This document shows, piece after piece, positions 44,593-53,610 of a DNA stretch of 64,000 bases. The number at the start of each line of letters is the position of its first letter. Position 1 is the first letter of the stretch. The stretch lies in assembly GCA_019638525.1 (NCBI GenBank), contig JAHBTO010000002.1:62001-126000 (forward strand), read 5' to 3'. A model generated the notes under the pieces. The model saw only the letters and a list, made by a program, of their open reading frames with translations, did no database searches and had not been told where the DNA came from. The position numbers and the translations under genes were made by a program. This DNA comes from Ferruginibacter sp. (GTDB lineage Bacteria; Bacteroidota; Bacteroidia; Chitinophagales; Chitinophagaceae).

Positions 44593-47500
44593 GTAACTGG
44601 TTTTAACGGTATTTCAAATGTCAGCGTAAGCCCATTGCTGTTTTTAATATCAAGTTTGCCCTGTAGTATGCTTATGCGTTGTTTCATGTTCTTCATCCCG
44701 TTGCCGGTGCCGTTTAATTCTTCCGAGTGTATGCCTTTGCAATTATCCGAAATAGTCAACAGCAACTGTTCCTTATTGCAACGCATTTCAATCACCACCT
44801 TATCGGCGCCGGAGTGTTTTATTATATTGTGAACCGCCTCTTTTACTATTAAGAAAATATTCCGCCTGGTTTCGCCATTTATTTTTATTTGGGGTATTGA
44901 ATGTGGGGCGATGATTTGTAACTGGCAGGGAAAATGCTCTAACCATGCCCTTGCCTGTGTTTGAAGATAAGAAAGCAGGCCGGCCAATGTATCATTATCG
45001 GTATTCAGGCTCCAGATTACTTCTTTCATTTTTGCAGATATCTCACCTAGCGACTGGTAAATTTTTTCTACGTCTTCCACCGTTTGTTCATCTTTTACTT
45101 TTTTCTTCATCAGTTCGGTCAGCAGCCTTATCCCTGAAAGCCCAGCGCCTATATCGTCATGCATCTCGGAAGAAATACGCTGCCGCTCATATTGCACAGC
45201 CAGTTGTTTTTCCAATGCAGTTTTTTGTTTGCGCAGCTGGTAGTTGTAAATGAACAAGGCAATAAAAAATAATGTTACCAAACCGGCAATTACCATCAAT
45301 GTTTTAAACCACCAGCTTTGCCACCATGCAGGAAGTATGGTGAAATGATATGCTGTAGGTTTGCTCCATACCTGTGATGGGCCAATGTACATCACCTCAA
45401 ATGTATAATCGCCATATCTTAAATTACGGTAATCGGCAATAGTAGATGATGAAGGACTGCTCCAGGTTTCATTAAGGCCCTTCATACGGTAACTGTATTT
45501 AATTTTATCGGGCGACAGCCAGTTGGTTGCGTAAAAATGAAAACGAAGAAAATCCTGGTCATAAGTAAGGGTTAAGTTTTGCGGGCAATTGCTGAAAGGC
45601 ATCAAAGTACCAAACATGATTTTTTTCTTCATGCTATCGGGCAGGTTACGAAAATCAAAATAACGCTCATTAATCTCAATATAATCCAGCTTAGCCTGGC
45701 TTTGTTGATTATTAGATATGGTATTATCCAGGTTTTTGATGAGGATATTTTTACCGGTACTCCACCACATGAAATTGTTTTTATCAATACAGGCGCCATT
45801 AAAATTAAAGTCGAGGGCCTTTAGGCCATCCTGCAAACCATAGTTATAAATTACAAGCCGTTTGTCAGCCCATAAAAAACAATTCAACCCATTATCGGTG
45901 CCTGCCCAAATGCGCCCCAATGAATCTTTAATGAGCGACCATACATTGTTATTTGTTAATCCCTGTTTTTCGGAGAAGTAAGTAAATTGTTTTCCATCAA
46001 ACCTGCACACCCCGGCGCCCTGTGTACCCAGCCAAATGTTTCCATCTTTATCTTCCAGTATGGATGTGATTTTTATACTGAATAATCCTTCTTTCTCAGA
46101 GTAAACTGTACTATTTGCTCCATCGTATTTAATGATACCGCCGCCTTTAGTACAAAACCAAAGGTTTTTCCTGCTGTCTTCCATCATTGCAAAAATTGTA
46201 TTGGCAAGCAGTCCTTGTTCTTCGGTAAAATGAGTAATTGTTTTACCGCTTATACAGGTGATGCCATTTTCCTGGGTACCCAACCAAAGGTTGCCGCCTT
46301 TATCCTGCAATATTGAAAATATTGACATACTTGATAAGCCTTCTTTTACTGTATAATGCCACACATCATTTCCATCAATTTTGAACAGGCCATTACTTGT
46401 TGTACCCATCCAAATATTCCCCTGCCTGTCGGCATATAAAGAGCGCTGCCCGTTATAATCAAAAAAATTGTCCCAGGCATAATATTCAAAACCCGTATTA
46501 AATCCGGCTGCGGCAGTAGCATCATATTTTCCAATACCTGCCCCTTCGGTACCAAACCAGGTATTGCCATTATTATCATTAATGATGGGCCGCACCCTGT
46601 TATTGGTGATAACTTCGTTGTGGGGGAGTGTGCTGAAGCTTTCAGTATTTAATTTATTTACACCTCCGCCATCAGTGGCAAACCAAATGTTTCCGGCTTT
46701 GTCCTGTATTATTTGCCTTACTTTATTATTAGTGATTCCCTCCGCCAGGGTATAGTGTGTAAAATTTTTTCCATCAAATTTATTAAGTCCACCCAGGGAG
46801 GTGCCCAGCCAAATATTACCACTCCTGTCTTCCATCATGCTCCAAATATGATTACTGGAGATTCCATTCTCTGTATCATACGAAGTAAAGGATTTACCAT
46901 CGTACATAGTAAGCCCCCTTTTTTTGGTAATGCCATAACCATTGCTTATCCAGATATTGTGTTTACTGTCTTGCAATAAAGCAAAAACATAATTATTGGG
47001 TAATCCGTCTTTTTGTGTAAAATGTGTAAATACTTCTCCATCAAACAATGCAAGCCCTGTACTAGTGCCAATCCATAATTTTCCTTTGTAATCAACAATA
47101 CAGGATTTGACATCGTTTCCGGGCATCCCTTCTTTTGTAGTATAGAAAGTAAATTTTTTCCCGTCGTATTTCACAAGCCCATGCATAGAGCCAATCCAAA
47201 TATTTCCTCTTTTGTCTTCGGTTAACGCAAAAATTGATTTATCCTTCAAGCCCGGGAACAGGTCGATATTATTAAAATTCTTTCCGTCAAAAACCGAAAT
47301 GCCTTCAGTGGTGGCAATCCACAATTCGCCTTTACTGCTTTCAATAATCCTGTTAATTGTGTTACTGATAAGCCCGTTTTTTGTAGTATAATGTATAAAC
47401 TCTACAGCATTGTATTTTGTTAGCCCTGTTCCATCCATCCCAAACCAAATATCACCCCTGCTATCTTCTAACATGGCATAAACAAATGAAAAACTTAATC

Positions 47501-48059
47501 CCTGTTGCACATCAAGGTATTGAACATTGGCAATTGCTTCATCCTTGTATCGCATTGGCATAGCACGTACGGGCTGTGGTTGGCTGAAAGGCATTTTTTT
47601 AAAAACAGCCTTAACAGGTACGCCGGTTGGGATATTGCTTTTTACAATGTCCATATCCTGTTGCGGAAGGCCATTGCCTGTTTTTATTTTTATCAATTTT
47701 GCCGTATCAATAACTGTTGTAAATGGGGTGCCTGATACCGGGAAAACATTGCCCTTTATTATTTGCCTTGCCTTTAATGCAGGCAGTAAAATTTTACTGG
47801 GAGAATTATTTTGGGGCAGTTTTACAATCCCCTTAAAAGGCAGTTGAACACCGGTGCGTATGCTAATACCTTTTGAATTGACAAGCGGTACAATACTGTC
47901 GCCGTTGATTGGGTTAATTGTATAACCATTAATCGTATCGAGCTTTACCGTAAGCGGCGCCTGGTATAACAAAGGTAAATCCTGTGTTTGCTGTTTTTTA
48001 TTAAGCCTGCAAGCCTGTACAAGGATAAGCAGCAATAAGTATTTGCAATATTTGTACAT
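44589..48059 (-). CDS. Two-component propeller-type sensor histidine kinase
   Basis: A 1156-residue membrane sensor. The start is taken at ATG 48059 because it gives a lipoprotein-like or cleavable signal (MYKYCKYLLLLILVQAC); the frame is open 23 codons further. The periplasmic part has about 14 Reg_prop repeats (D-x-x-G-x-(I/L)W-(I/F)G-T-x-x-G) forming two propellers, then a Y_Y_Y domain (TYDQDFLRFHF, YSYRMKGLNETW). One transmembrane helix (about 920-945) leads to a HisKA_3 kinase with His967 in SSEMHDDIGAG and an HATPase with NIIKHSGA and GNGMKNMKQRI. It differs from hybrid two-component sensors in having the regulator as a separate gene. The ligand is unknown; in Bacteroidetes similar sensors detect carbohydrate oligomers or surface conditions. 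A CCCC-N4-GGGG palindrome precedes the gene. Confidence 0.92.
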   Translation of the reverse strand: MYKYCKYLLLLILVQACRLNKKQQTQDLPLLYQAPLTVKLDTINGYTINPINGDSIVPLVNSKGISIRTGVQLPFKGIVKLPQNNSPSKILLPALKARQIIKGNVFPVSGTPFTTVIDTAKLIKIKTGNGLPQQDMDIVKSNIPTGVPVKAVFKKMPFSQPQPVRAMPMRYKDEAIANVQYLDVQQGLSFSFVYAMLEDSRGDIWFGMDGTGLTKYNAVEFIHYTTKNGLISNTINRIIESSKGELWIATTEGISVFDGKNFNNIDLFPGLKDKSIFALTEDKRGNIWIGSMHGLVKYDGKKFTFYTTKEGMPGNDVKSCIVDYKGKLWIGTSTGLALFDGEVFTHFTQKDGLPNNYVFALLQDSKHNIWISNGYGITKKRGLTMYDGKSFTSYDTENGISSNHIWSMMEDRSGNIWLGTSLGGLNKFDGKNFTHYTLAEGITNNKVRQIIQDKAGNIWFATDGGGVNKLNTESFSTLPHNEVITNNRVRPIINDNNGNTWFGTEGAGIGKYDATAAAGFNTGFEYYAWDNFFDYNGQRSLYADRQGNIWMGTTSNGLFKIDGNDVWHYTVKEGLSSMSIFSILQDKGGNLWLGTQENGITCISGKTITHFTEEQGLLANTIFAMMEDSRKNLWFCTKGGGIIKYDGANSTVYSEKEGLFSIKITSILEDKDGNIWLGTQGAGVCRFDGKQFTYFSEKQGLTNNNVWSLIKDSLGRIWAGTDNGLNCFLWADKRLVIYNYGLQDGLKALDFNFNGACIDKNNFMWWSTGKNILIKNLDNTISNNQQSQAKLDYIEINERYFDFRNLPDSMKKKIMFGTLMPFSNCPQNLTLTYDQDFLRFHFYATNWLSPDKIKYSYRMKGLNETWSSPSSSTIADYRNLRYGDYTFEVMYIGPSQVWSKPTAYHFTILPAWWQSWWFKTLMVIAGLVTLFFIALFIYNYQLRKQKTALEKQLAVQYERQRISSEMHDDIGAGLSGIRLLTELMKKKVKDEQTVEDVEKIYQSLGEISAKMKEVIWSLNTDNDTLAGLLSYLQTQARAWLEHFPCQLQIIAPHSIPQIKINGETRRNIFLIVKEAVHNIIKHSGADKVVIEMRCNKEQLLLTISDNCKGIHSEELNGTGNGMKNMKQRISILQGKLDIKNSNGLTLTFEIPLKPVT

Positions 48060-48118
48060 CCGTAGGTTGGCTTTGAGGATAAATATAAAAACAATCTTCT
48101 TTTTTTCAAGCAACCGGG

Positions 48119-48139
48119 CATTCCCCAAAAGGGGTATTG
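48119..48139. promoter_or_regulatory. CCCC-N4-GGGG palindrome before the sensor kinase gene
   Basis: CATTCCCC-AAAA-GGGGTATTG. On the minus strand TTG, 19 nt, then TATATTTA, a -7-like element, lie between it and the start codon at 48059. The site is upstream of the -33, the place for an activator. Confidence 0.55.
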
Positions 48140-48224
48140 TAAAATAAAATATGTTATGGCTTAAAGAGGTTATTTTTTAGGCAGGATAAGATTTATTTAA
48201 ATGAAAAACCTTGGGTACCGGTTT

Positions 48225-48584
48225 TCATAATTTCTCCAGCTTTGTTTTTGTAAGTTCATTCTGCACATCGCCGGTATTTAATGTAGATGCTGGCTCAAAA
48301 AGAAGCAGGTGAACTTCTTCAACAGCCACAGGTTTGTGTTCAATGCCTTTTGGTACAATAAAAAATTCGCCTTCGCTTATGGTAACCGTTTTATCTCTTA
48401 GCTCCATATCAAATTTACCTTTTACTATCATAAACATTTCATCTTCGTGTGCATGGCTATGCCATACAAATTCGCCTTTTAGCTTTACCGCTTTTACATG
48501 TTGGCCATTCAACTCACCAATGATACGTGGGTTAAAATAATCGTTTATGAAACTAAATTTTTCGGCGAGGTTAACTTTTTGCAT
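48225..48584 (-). CDS. Cupin-domain protein
   Basis: A 119-residue single-domain cupin. The start is taken at ATG 48584 (MQKVNLAEKF); the longer frame to 48611 has no support. The cupin motifs are present: FVWHSHAHEDEMFMIVKG and the second FFIVPKGIEHKPVA, with His, His, Glu and His in the metal-binding positions. Family members are often small-molecule-binding or isomerase-like proteins; function unknown. It is 90 nt after coaE on the same strand and may form its tail gene. Confidence 0.9.
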   Translation of the reverse strand: MQKVNLAEKFSFINDYFNPRIIGELNGQHVKAVKLKGEFVWHSHAHEDEMFMIVKGKFDMELRDKTVTISEGEFFIVPKGIEHKPVAVEEVHLLLFEPASTLNTGDVQNELTKTKLEKL

Positions 48585-48594
48585 TTTGGTTTCA

Positions 48595-48640
48595 CTCCAA
48601 CCCCTCTCCATAGGAGAGAGAACCCGAAGTGGAGAGTTTT
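48595..48640. repeat. Palindromic CTCTCC/GGAGAG element
   Basis: Just before the cupin gene: CTCTCC-ATA-GGAGAG (48604-48618), flanked by CCAACCC and by GAACCCG then a further GGAGAG (48631-48638). The composition is unlike the surroundings and resembles palindromic intergenic sequences seen in many Bacteroidota genomes. Single copy in this window. Confidence 0.4.
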
Positions 48641-48673
48641 ATATTTGAAATGATTTCTTAATTGTAGAAATTA

Positions 48674-49261
48674 CTATTTTGAAAGGGATAATAATTTTTC
48701 ATGCAATGCTATCACCTGCGGTAACAGCATTTGCTGCTCATCGTTATAAATAATAAAATCGCTTAGTTTTATTCGGATGCTTTCATCCAGTTGCCTGTTC
48801 ATCCTCGCTATCACTTCTTCACGTGAAATATTATCCCGCTGCATGGTTCGCAAAATGCGGAGTGGGGCAGGGGCGGCAACCGCAATCACATAATCAAGGT
48901 GTTGTTGAGAGCCGGTTTCAAATATAATGGCGGCTTCTTTTATGGCGTAAGCCGATGTTTGTTTTTCCATCCATGCTGCTGCATCATTTATAGTTAGCGG
49001 ATGAACAATTTTGTTTAGCTGCTCTAATTGTTCAGGATTATTAAATACAATAGCAGCCAGTTTTTTCTTATCTAATTTCCCATCGGTAAAAACGGCATTG
49101 CCAAAAACTTCTTTTATTTGTTGCTGTAACTGTACATTTTCATTCATCATCCTTTTTGCAGCATCATCAGCATAATACACTGGCACGCCAAGTACTTCAA
49201 ATATTTTAGCTACGGTTGTTTTGCCGCTGCCAATGCCGCCTGTGATGCCAATCTTTAACAT
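48674..49261 (-). CDS. coaE: Dephospho-CoA kinase
   Basis: A 195-residue P-loop kinase that catalyses the last step of coenzyme A synthesis. Walker A is GGIGSGKTT (8-16), the CoA-site motif is in PVYYADDAAKRMM, and the lid contains MQRDNISREEVIARM. The length is normal. It follows yajC by 138 nt on the same strand, with a terminator between, so it probably has its own promoter. Confidence 0.95.
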   Translation of the reverse strand: MLKIGITGGIGSGKTTVAKIFEVLGVPVYYADDAAKRMMNENVQLQQQIKEVFGNAVFTDGKLDKKKLAAIVFNNPEQLEQLNKIVHPLTINDAAAWMEKQTSAYAIKEAAIIFETGSQQHLDYVIAVAAPAPLRILRTMQRDNISREEVIARMNRQLDESIRIKLSDFIIYNDEQQMLLPQVIALHEKLLSLSK

Positions 49262-49323
49262 GATTTCAAAAGTAAATAATCAAAAGTGAAAATATTTGTG
49301 TAATAAGTGAGCCGTTATTCAAT

Positions 49324-49362
49324 AAAAAAACGGAACCGAAGTTAAACTTCAATTCCGGATTT
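49324..49362 (-). terminator. Terminator after yajC
   Basis: An imperfect stem (CGGAA...GAAGT at 49331-49342 with ACTTC...TTCCG at 49346-49357) with an A run on the plus strand (49324-49330), i.e. a T run on the minus strand. Short heptamer-like AT repeats (ACTTTTT, ACTTTTG, AATTTTG, AATTTTT) lie next to it at 49374-49401. Confidence 0.65.
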
Positions 49363-49399
49363 TTTGATTTTTTACTTTTTACTTTTGAATTTTGAATTT

Positions 49400-49741
49400 T
49401 TATTTCTTCCCCTCAGCCACAGGCTTATTAATATTTGCCGTCCACTCCATGCTGATAGCGCTGCGTTCTACTTTAAGGTAACTGCCGGGGCTTACTTCCA
49501 GTTCAAGTGTTCCATCATCGCCTACTTTATTTACTTTGCCATGAATGCCGGCAATGGTTACAATTTTATCACCTTTTTGCAGGTTATTGATAAACTCTTT
49601 TTGCTTTTTTGCTTTTTTAGCCTGCGGCCTAATCATAAAAAGCCAAAATACCAGGATCATCAATCCCATCATAATCAGTGTAGCGCTGCTGCCGCCTTTT
49701 CCCTGCGGGTCCATCATCAAAAAAATACTTAATAATTGCAT
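49400..49741 (-). CDS. yajC: Preprotein translocase subunit YajC
   Basis: A 113-residue protein with one N-terminal transmembrane helix (about 22-40, LIMMGLMILVFWLFMIRPQ), the family signature RPQAKKAKKQKEFI and the following DKIVTIAGIHGKV. It associates with SecDF. The stop codon overlaps the AT-rich repeat by 2 nt. The order nusB, DUF1573, yajC is common in Bacteroidota. Confidence 0.93.
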   Translation of the reverse strand: MQLLSIFLMMDPQGKGGSSATLIMMGLMILVFWLFMIRPQAKKAKKQKEFINNLQKGDKIVTIAGIHGKVNKVGDDGTLELEVSPGSYLKVERSAISMEWTANINKPVAEGKK

Positions 49742-49774
49742 GTTGTTTGTTTATTTGTTTAAAAGTTAAAGTTG

Positions 49775-50209
49775 TTATTCCTTACTTACTACATCGCCTG
49801 TTAATATTAATTGTGGAAATTCGGGTTTAGCATTTGATGCTACGGTAATTGTTTTGTATGCATTGCCAACCCTTCCCTTACTGTCGAACACCACTTTAAT
49901 AAATCCTATTTCGCCGGGTAATATCGGTTTCTCGGGCTTTTGCGGCACGGTACATCCGCAACTGGCATGGGCTTCTGTTATCACCAATGGTTTTGATCCG
50001 GTATTCTTAAAACGGTAACTGTACTCCACTTTTTCGCCATCGGTTACTTTGCCAAAATTATATGCCGAGTCCAAAATTTGCACTGTTGTGGGTTCTTTTA
50101 AAGCCTTTTCCCTTTGTGCAGTTGTATCATCTGCAATCTTATCCCTGTGCCTGCTGTCGCAGGAAATGAATAGAAGGGATAATAAAGAAATCAGGAAGTA
50201 TTTTTTCAT
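49775..50209 (-). CDS. DUF1573 lipoprotein
   Basis: A 144-residue lipoprotein starting at ATG 50209 (MKKYFLISLLSLLFISC, lipobox FISC); a longer frame to 50236 has no signal. The mature part is an immunoglobulin-like DUF1573 domain with the marks FGKVTDGEKVEYSYRFKNTG, EAHASCGCTVP and PILPGEIGFIKV. In the family, the SCGCT cysteines are conserved, suggesting a redox or structural role. Between nusB and yajC, as usual in this phylum. Confidence 0.9.
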   Translation of the reverse strand: MKKYFLISLLSLLFISCDSRHRDKIADDTTAQREKALKEPTTVQILDSAYNFGKVTDGEKVEYSYRFKNTGSKPLVITEAHASCGCTVPQKPEKPILPGEIGFIKVVFDSKGRVGNAYKTITVASNAKPEFPQLILTGDVVSKE

Positions 50210-50274
50210 GAGTGTTTTTTGCAAATTTAAGTTCATTTAATGTATTAATGTAAGCAAGCCGGTGGAGATAAATA

Positions 50275-51207
50275 TTAAATAGTGCTGTTTTTATAAGTCT
50301 TTTTGGTTATTTTATTTTGTGCCAATAAATCCTTTAGTATATTATCAAGCAAACCATTAACAAACTGCCCGCTTTGTACGGTGCTGTATTCTTTAGCCAG
50401 GTCGATATATTCATTAATGGTAACTTTTGTAGGAATGGTTTCAAAAAATAAAAATTCGCAAACACCCATTTGCAGTATAATAAGGTCAAGCGAGGCTATC
50501 CGGTCGGCATCCCAGTTTTTCAGTTTGGGCTTTATCAGTTCCATGCATAAGTCTTTTTTATCTATCACAGTATTAAGTAAATCTCGGGCAAACTCTCTTT
50601 TCTCCAAACTAAGTATATCGGTAAAATTGGTGTGTGCAGGTTTGTTGAGGTAATTAAGCACAAGCTGGTTCATCATCTCAGCATCATCATCCCATTGTAT
50701 AAAACATTCTTCCATGTGGTTAATAAAATCATCGTTGGGCAGCATCAGGTTACTGAAAATAAATTCCAGCATATCCTTTTCTATTTTGGGGTTCCTGCTT
50801 TTTTCTTCGATATACTCGGTGTATTGGGGCGAAAGCACCAACTGCTGGTAAATTTTCTTCAGCAGTTCCTCATCCAACAGGTGCTGTGGTTTGCTATCGG
50901 CAATAGCTTTTTTAAAACTTTCGTTCTCCAATATTTTCCAAAGCAGTTGGTTGCCTGCAATTTTAGTATTAACATTAAGATCGGCAGCGGAGGGTAAATG
51001 TTTAGACGCCTTATGCCGGGCATCGGTTTCGGAATACCTGGCCACTTCGGTAATAAAATAAATAAGATAGGTGAATATCTGGCGGCTTTGCTCAATCTTT
51101 TTTGTTAGTACACCTGTTGCCTCGCCGGGTTTAATGCCATCAGCAATACTTTCTATGCTGTATAAGGTTTGCATCACTTTAACCCGGATATTTCTTCTGC
51201 TGATCAT
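50275..51207 (-). CDS. nusB: Transcription antitermination factor NusB
   Basis: A 310-residue RNA-binding protein. The NusB fold is recognised by ISRRNIRVKVMQTLYSIE at the start and, in the C-terminal half, DADRIASLDLIILQMGVCEFL, TIPTKVTINEYIDLAKEYS and QFVNGLLDNILKD. Bacteroidota NusB proteins are longer than the E. coli 139 residues because of an N-terminal extension, which is the case here. It acts with NusE/S10 and NusA on rRNA transcription. TACCTTTG on the minus strand (plus 51238-51245) is a -7 match 31 nt before the start. Confidence 0.93.
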   Translation of the reverse strand: MISRRNIRVKVMQTLYSIESIADGIKPGEATGVLTKKIEQSRQIFTYLIYFITEVARYSETDARHKASKHLPSAADLNVNTKIAGNQLLWKILENESFKKAIADSKPQHLLDEELLKKIYQQLVLSPQYTEYIEEKSRNPKIEKDMLEFIFSNLMLPNDDFINHMEECFIQWDDDAEMMNQLVLNYLNKPAHTNFTDILSLEKREFARDLLNTVIDKKDLCMELIKPKLKNWDADRIASLDLIILQMGVCEFLFFETIPTKVTINEYIDLAKEYSTVQSGQFVNGLLDNILKDLLAQNKITKKTYKNSTI

Positions 51208-51415
51208 GCGTTAAAGAACTTTATATTTTTAAGGCAGCAAAGGTAAGCATTAGTTTGCAGTTAGTAGAGTTGAGTTAGAAAGATTAGGGTTAAAGCTTAG
51301 GCCTTTGGTAAGCCCACAATGCCCAAACCCTGACAAAAAATCCTGCCTAATTCGCCCATTTTTTTATTGCTGCTGAATTTTTTTCATTAAAATGCTGACA
51401 TCTTTTATATTAATA

Positions 51416-51445
51416 TTGATTGGTACAAAAATGGCAGTACCTTTG
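51416..51445 (+). promoter_or_regulatory. Bacteroidota-type promoter of groES-groEL
   Basis: TTG at 51416-51418, exactly 19 nt, then TACCTTTG at 51438-51445, a full match to the consensus. The start codon is at 51503. No CIRCE inverted repeat was found in this region, so control by HrcA is not indicated. Confidence 0.7.
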
Positions 51446-51502
51446 CCACCCGTTAAAAACGGATATTTTATTTTTTCAAATAAATCAAAAACTGATACAA
51501 TT

Positions 51503-51799
51503 ATGGCTAAAGTAAAAAATGCTGCAAAATTAAGCATTACTCCTTTGCACGACAGGGTTATTGTACAACCTGCGGCTGCTGAAGAAAAATCTGCCGGAGG
51601 CATCATCATTCCGGATACTGCAAAAGAAAAACCACAACGTGGTATTGTACTGGCTGCCGGGCCCGGTAAAAAAGATGAACCTGTAATGGTAAAAGCCGGA
51701 GATACCGTTTTATATGGCAAATATGCCGGAACTGAAATTTCAATTGAAGGAAATGACTACCTGATAATGAGAGAGAGCGATATTCTTGCAATTGTATAA
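51503..51799 (+). CDS. groES: Co-chaperonin GroES
   Basis: A 98-residue GroES; start at ATG 51503 (MAKVKNAAK), since the longer upstream reading adds an unlikely hydrophobic tail. The family landmarks are [30 protein letters not shown] (mobile loop), [22 protein letters not shown] and the final [10 protein letters not shown]. It caps the GroEL ring during folding. groEL follows after 89 nt. Confidence 0.97.
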   Translation: MAKVKNAAKLSITPLHDRVIVQPAAAEEKSAGGIIIPDTAKEKPQRGIVLAAGPGKKDEPVMVKAGDTVLYGKYAGTEISIEGNDYLIMRESDILAIV

Positions 51800-51888
51800 T
51801 GTGATGATTTGGATATTTAACAATGCAATATAAATTTCCAGATCTTCCTATCAACTAATTTTCAAAAACATCAAATTAAATAAGATTT

Positions 51889-53523
51889 ATGAGCAAAATG
51901 ATATTCTTCGATATTGAAGCAAGAAATAAAATGAAAAAAGGCGTAGATACTATGTCTAACGCAGTAAAAGTAACCCTTGGCCCAAAAGGCCGCAATGTGG
52001 TTATTGAACGCAAATTTGGTGCTCCTTCTGTAACTAAAGACGGGGTAACAGTTGCTAAAGAAATTGACCTGGAAGACCCCATTGAAAACATGGGCGCCCA
52101 AATGGTAAAAGAAGTGGCCAGCAAAACGGCTGATATTGCCGGTGATGGAACTACAACTGCTACCGTACTTGCACAGGCTATTATAAGCGAAGGTTTAAAA
52201 AACGTAGCTGCCGGTGCCAACCCAATGGATTTAAAACGTGGTATCGACAAAGCAGTAACTGCTGTTGTTGATAACCTTAAAAAACAATCGCAAACCGTTG
52301 GTAACGATAATAAAAAAATTGAACAGGTAGCATCTATATCGGCCAATAACGATAAAGCCATTGGCGCTTTAATAGCACAAGCTATGACTAAAGTTGGAAA
52401 AGAAGGTGTTATTACCGTAGAAGAAGCAAAAGGTACCGATACTACAGTGGATGTGGTGGAAGGTATGCAGTTTGATCGTGGATATATCTCTCCTTATTTT
52501 GTTACCAACAGCGAAAAAATGCACGCCGAACTTAGCAATCCTTACATTTTAATTTATGATAAGAAGATATCTACCATGAAAGATATTCTTCATATACTGG
52601 AGAAAGTTGCACAAAGCGGCCGCCCTTTAGTAATTATTGCCGAAGATTTGGATGGCGAAGCATTAGCAACGCTTGTTGTAAATAAATTACGTGGCACCAT
52701 TAAAGTTGCTGCTGTAAAAGCTCCGGGTTTTGGCGACAGGAGGAAAGAAATGCTGCAGGATATTGCTGTACTTACTTCTGGTATTGTTGTTAGTGAAGAG
52801 CAAGGTTACAAATTAGAAAATGTTGACCTGGATTATTTAGGATCGGCCGAAAGTGTTACAATTGATAAAGACAATACTACTATTGTAGGCGGTAAAGGTA
52901 AAAAAGCCGATATCACTGCAAGAGTAAACCAGATTAAGGCACAAATTGAAACTACTACATCTGACTACGACAGGGAAAAATTACAAGAGCGTTTGGCAAA
53001 ACTGGCCGGTGGTGTTGCTGTATTATACATTGGAGCCGCAACTGAAGTTGAAATGAAAGAAAAGAAAGACCGTGTAGATGATGCATTACATGCTACAAGA
53101 GCTGCAGTAGAAGAAGGTATTGTACCCGGCGGCGGTGTTGCCTATGTACGTGCAAGCGATGTACTGGAAAAATTAAAAGGCAGCAACGAAGATGAAACAA
53201 CCGGTATTGCCATTGTTCGCCGTGCAGTAGAAGAACCATTACGTACAATTGTAGAAAACGCAGGTTTTGAAGGCAGCGTTGTGGTGAACAAGATTAAAGA
53301 AGGTAAAGCAGATTTTGGCTTTAACGCATACAGCGAAAAATACGAAAACCTTTTAAAGGCTGGAGTTATTGACCCAACTAAAGTTAGCCGTGTAGCATTA
53401 GAAAATGCGGCTTCTATTGCTGGTATGATGTTAACCACAGAATGTGTGATAGCAGATAAACCAAAAGAAGAAGCTCCACACTCACATGGCGCACCCGATA
53501 TGGGCGGCATGGGAGGCTATTAA
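51889..53523 (+). CDS. groL: Chaperonin GroEL
   Basis: A 544-residue chaperonin. Seen are [55 protein letters not shown], and a C-terminal glycine/methionine tail ([10 protein letters not shown]). ATP-binding residues and the length are standard. One copy only in this window. A strong terminator follows at 53559-53590. Confidence 0.98.
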   Translation: MSKMIFFDIEARNKMKKGVDTMSNAVKVTLGPKGRNVVIERKFGAPSVTKDGVTVAKEIDLEDPIENMGAQMVKEVASKTADIAGDGTTTATVLAQAIISEGLKNVAAGANPMDLKRGIDKAVTAVVDNLKKQSQTVGNDNKKIEQVASISANNDKAIGALIAQAMTKVGKEGVITVEEAKGTDTTVDVVEGMQFDRGYISPYFVTNSEKMHAELSNPYILIYDKKISTMKDILHILEKVAQSGRPLVIIAEDLDGEALATLVVNKLRGTIKVAAVKAPGFGDRRKEMLQDIAVLTSGIVVSEEQGYKLENVDLDYLGSAESVTIDKDNTTIVGGKGKKADITARVNQIKAQIETTTSDYDREKLQERLAKLAGGVAVLYIGAATEVEMKEKKDRVDDALHATRAAVEEGIVPGGGVAYVRASDVLEKLKGSNEDETTGIAIVRRAVEEPLRTIVENAGFEGSVVVNKIKEGKADFGFNAYSEKYENLLKAGVIDPTKVSRVALENAASIAGMMLTTECVIADKPKEEAPHSHGAPDMGGMGGY

Positions 53524-53558
53524 TAAAACTAAAACCGGAATAAACGGATTTACAATAC

Positions 53559-53590
53559 AATCCCCGGGCAAAATGCCCGGGGATTTTTTT
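53559..53590 (+). terminator. Rho-independent terminator of groES-groEL
   Basis: An 11-bp perfect stem (AATCCCCGGGC at 53559-53569 with 53575-53585), 5-nt loop, then a run of seven T. It is the strongest hairpin of the window by GC content. Confidence 0.95.
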
Positions 53591-53610
53591 TACTTACAAT
53601 ATTGCCGATT

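Noticed and set aside
51392-51502. Longer GroES reading starting at 51392
   Set aside because: It would add 37 hydrophobic residues and overlap the predicted promoter (51416-51445); GroES begins at MAKVKN.
51208-51502. CIRCE (HrcA operator) before groES
   Set aside because: No TTAGCACTC-N9-GAGTGCTAA or near match was found in this interval.
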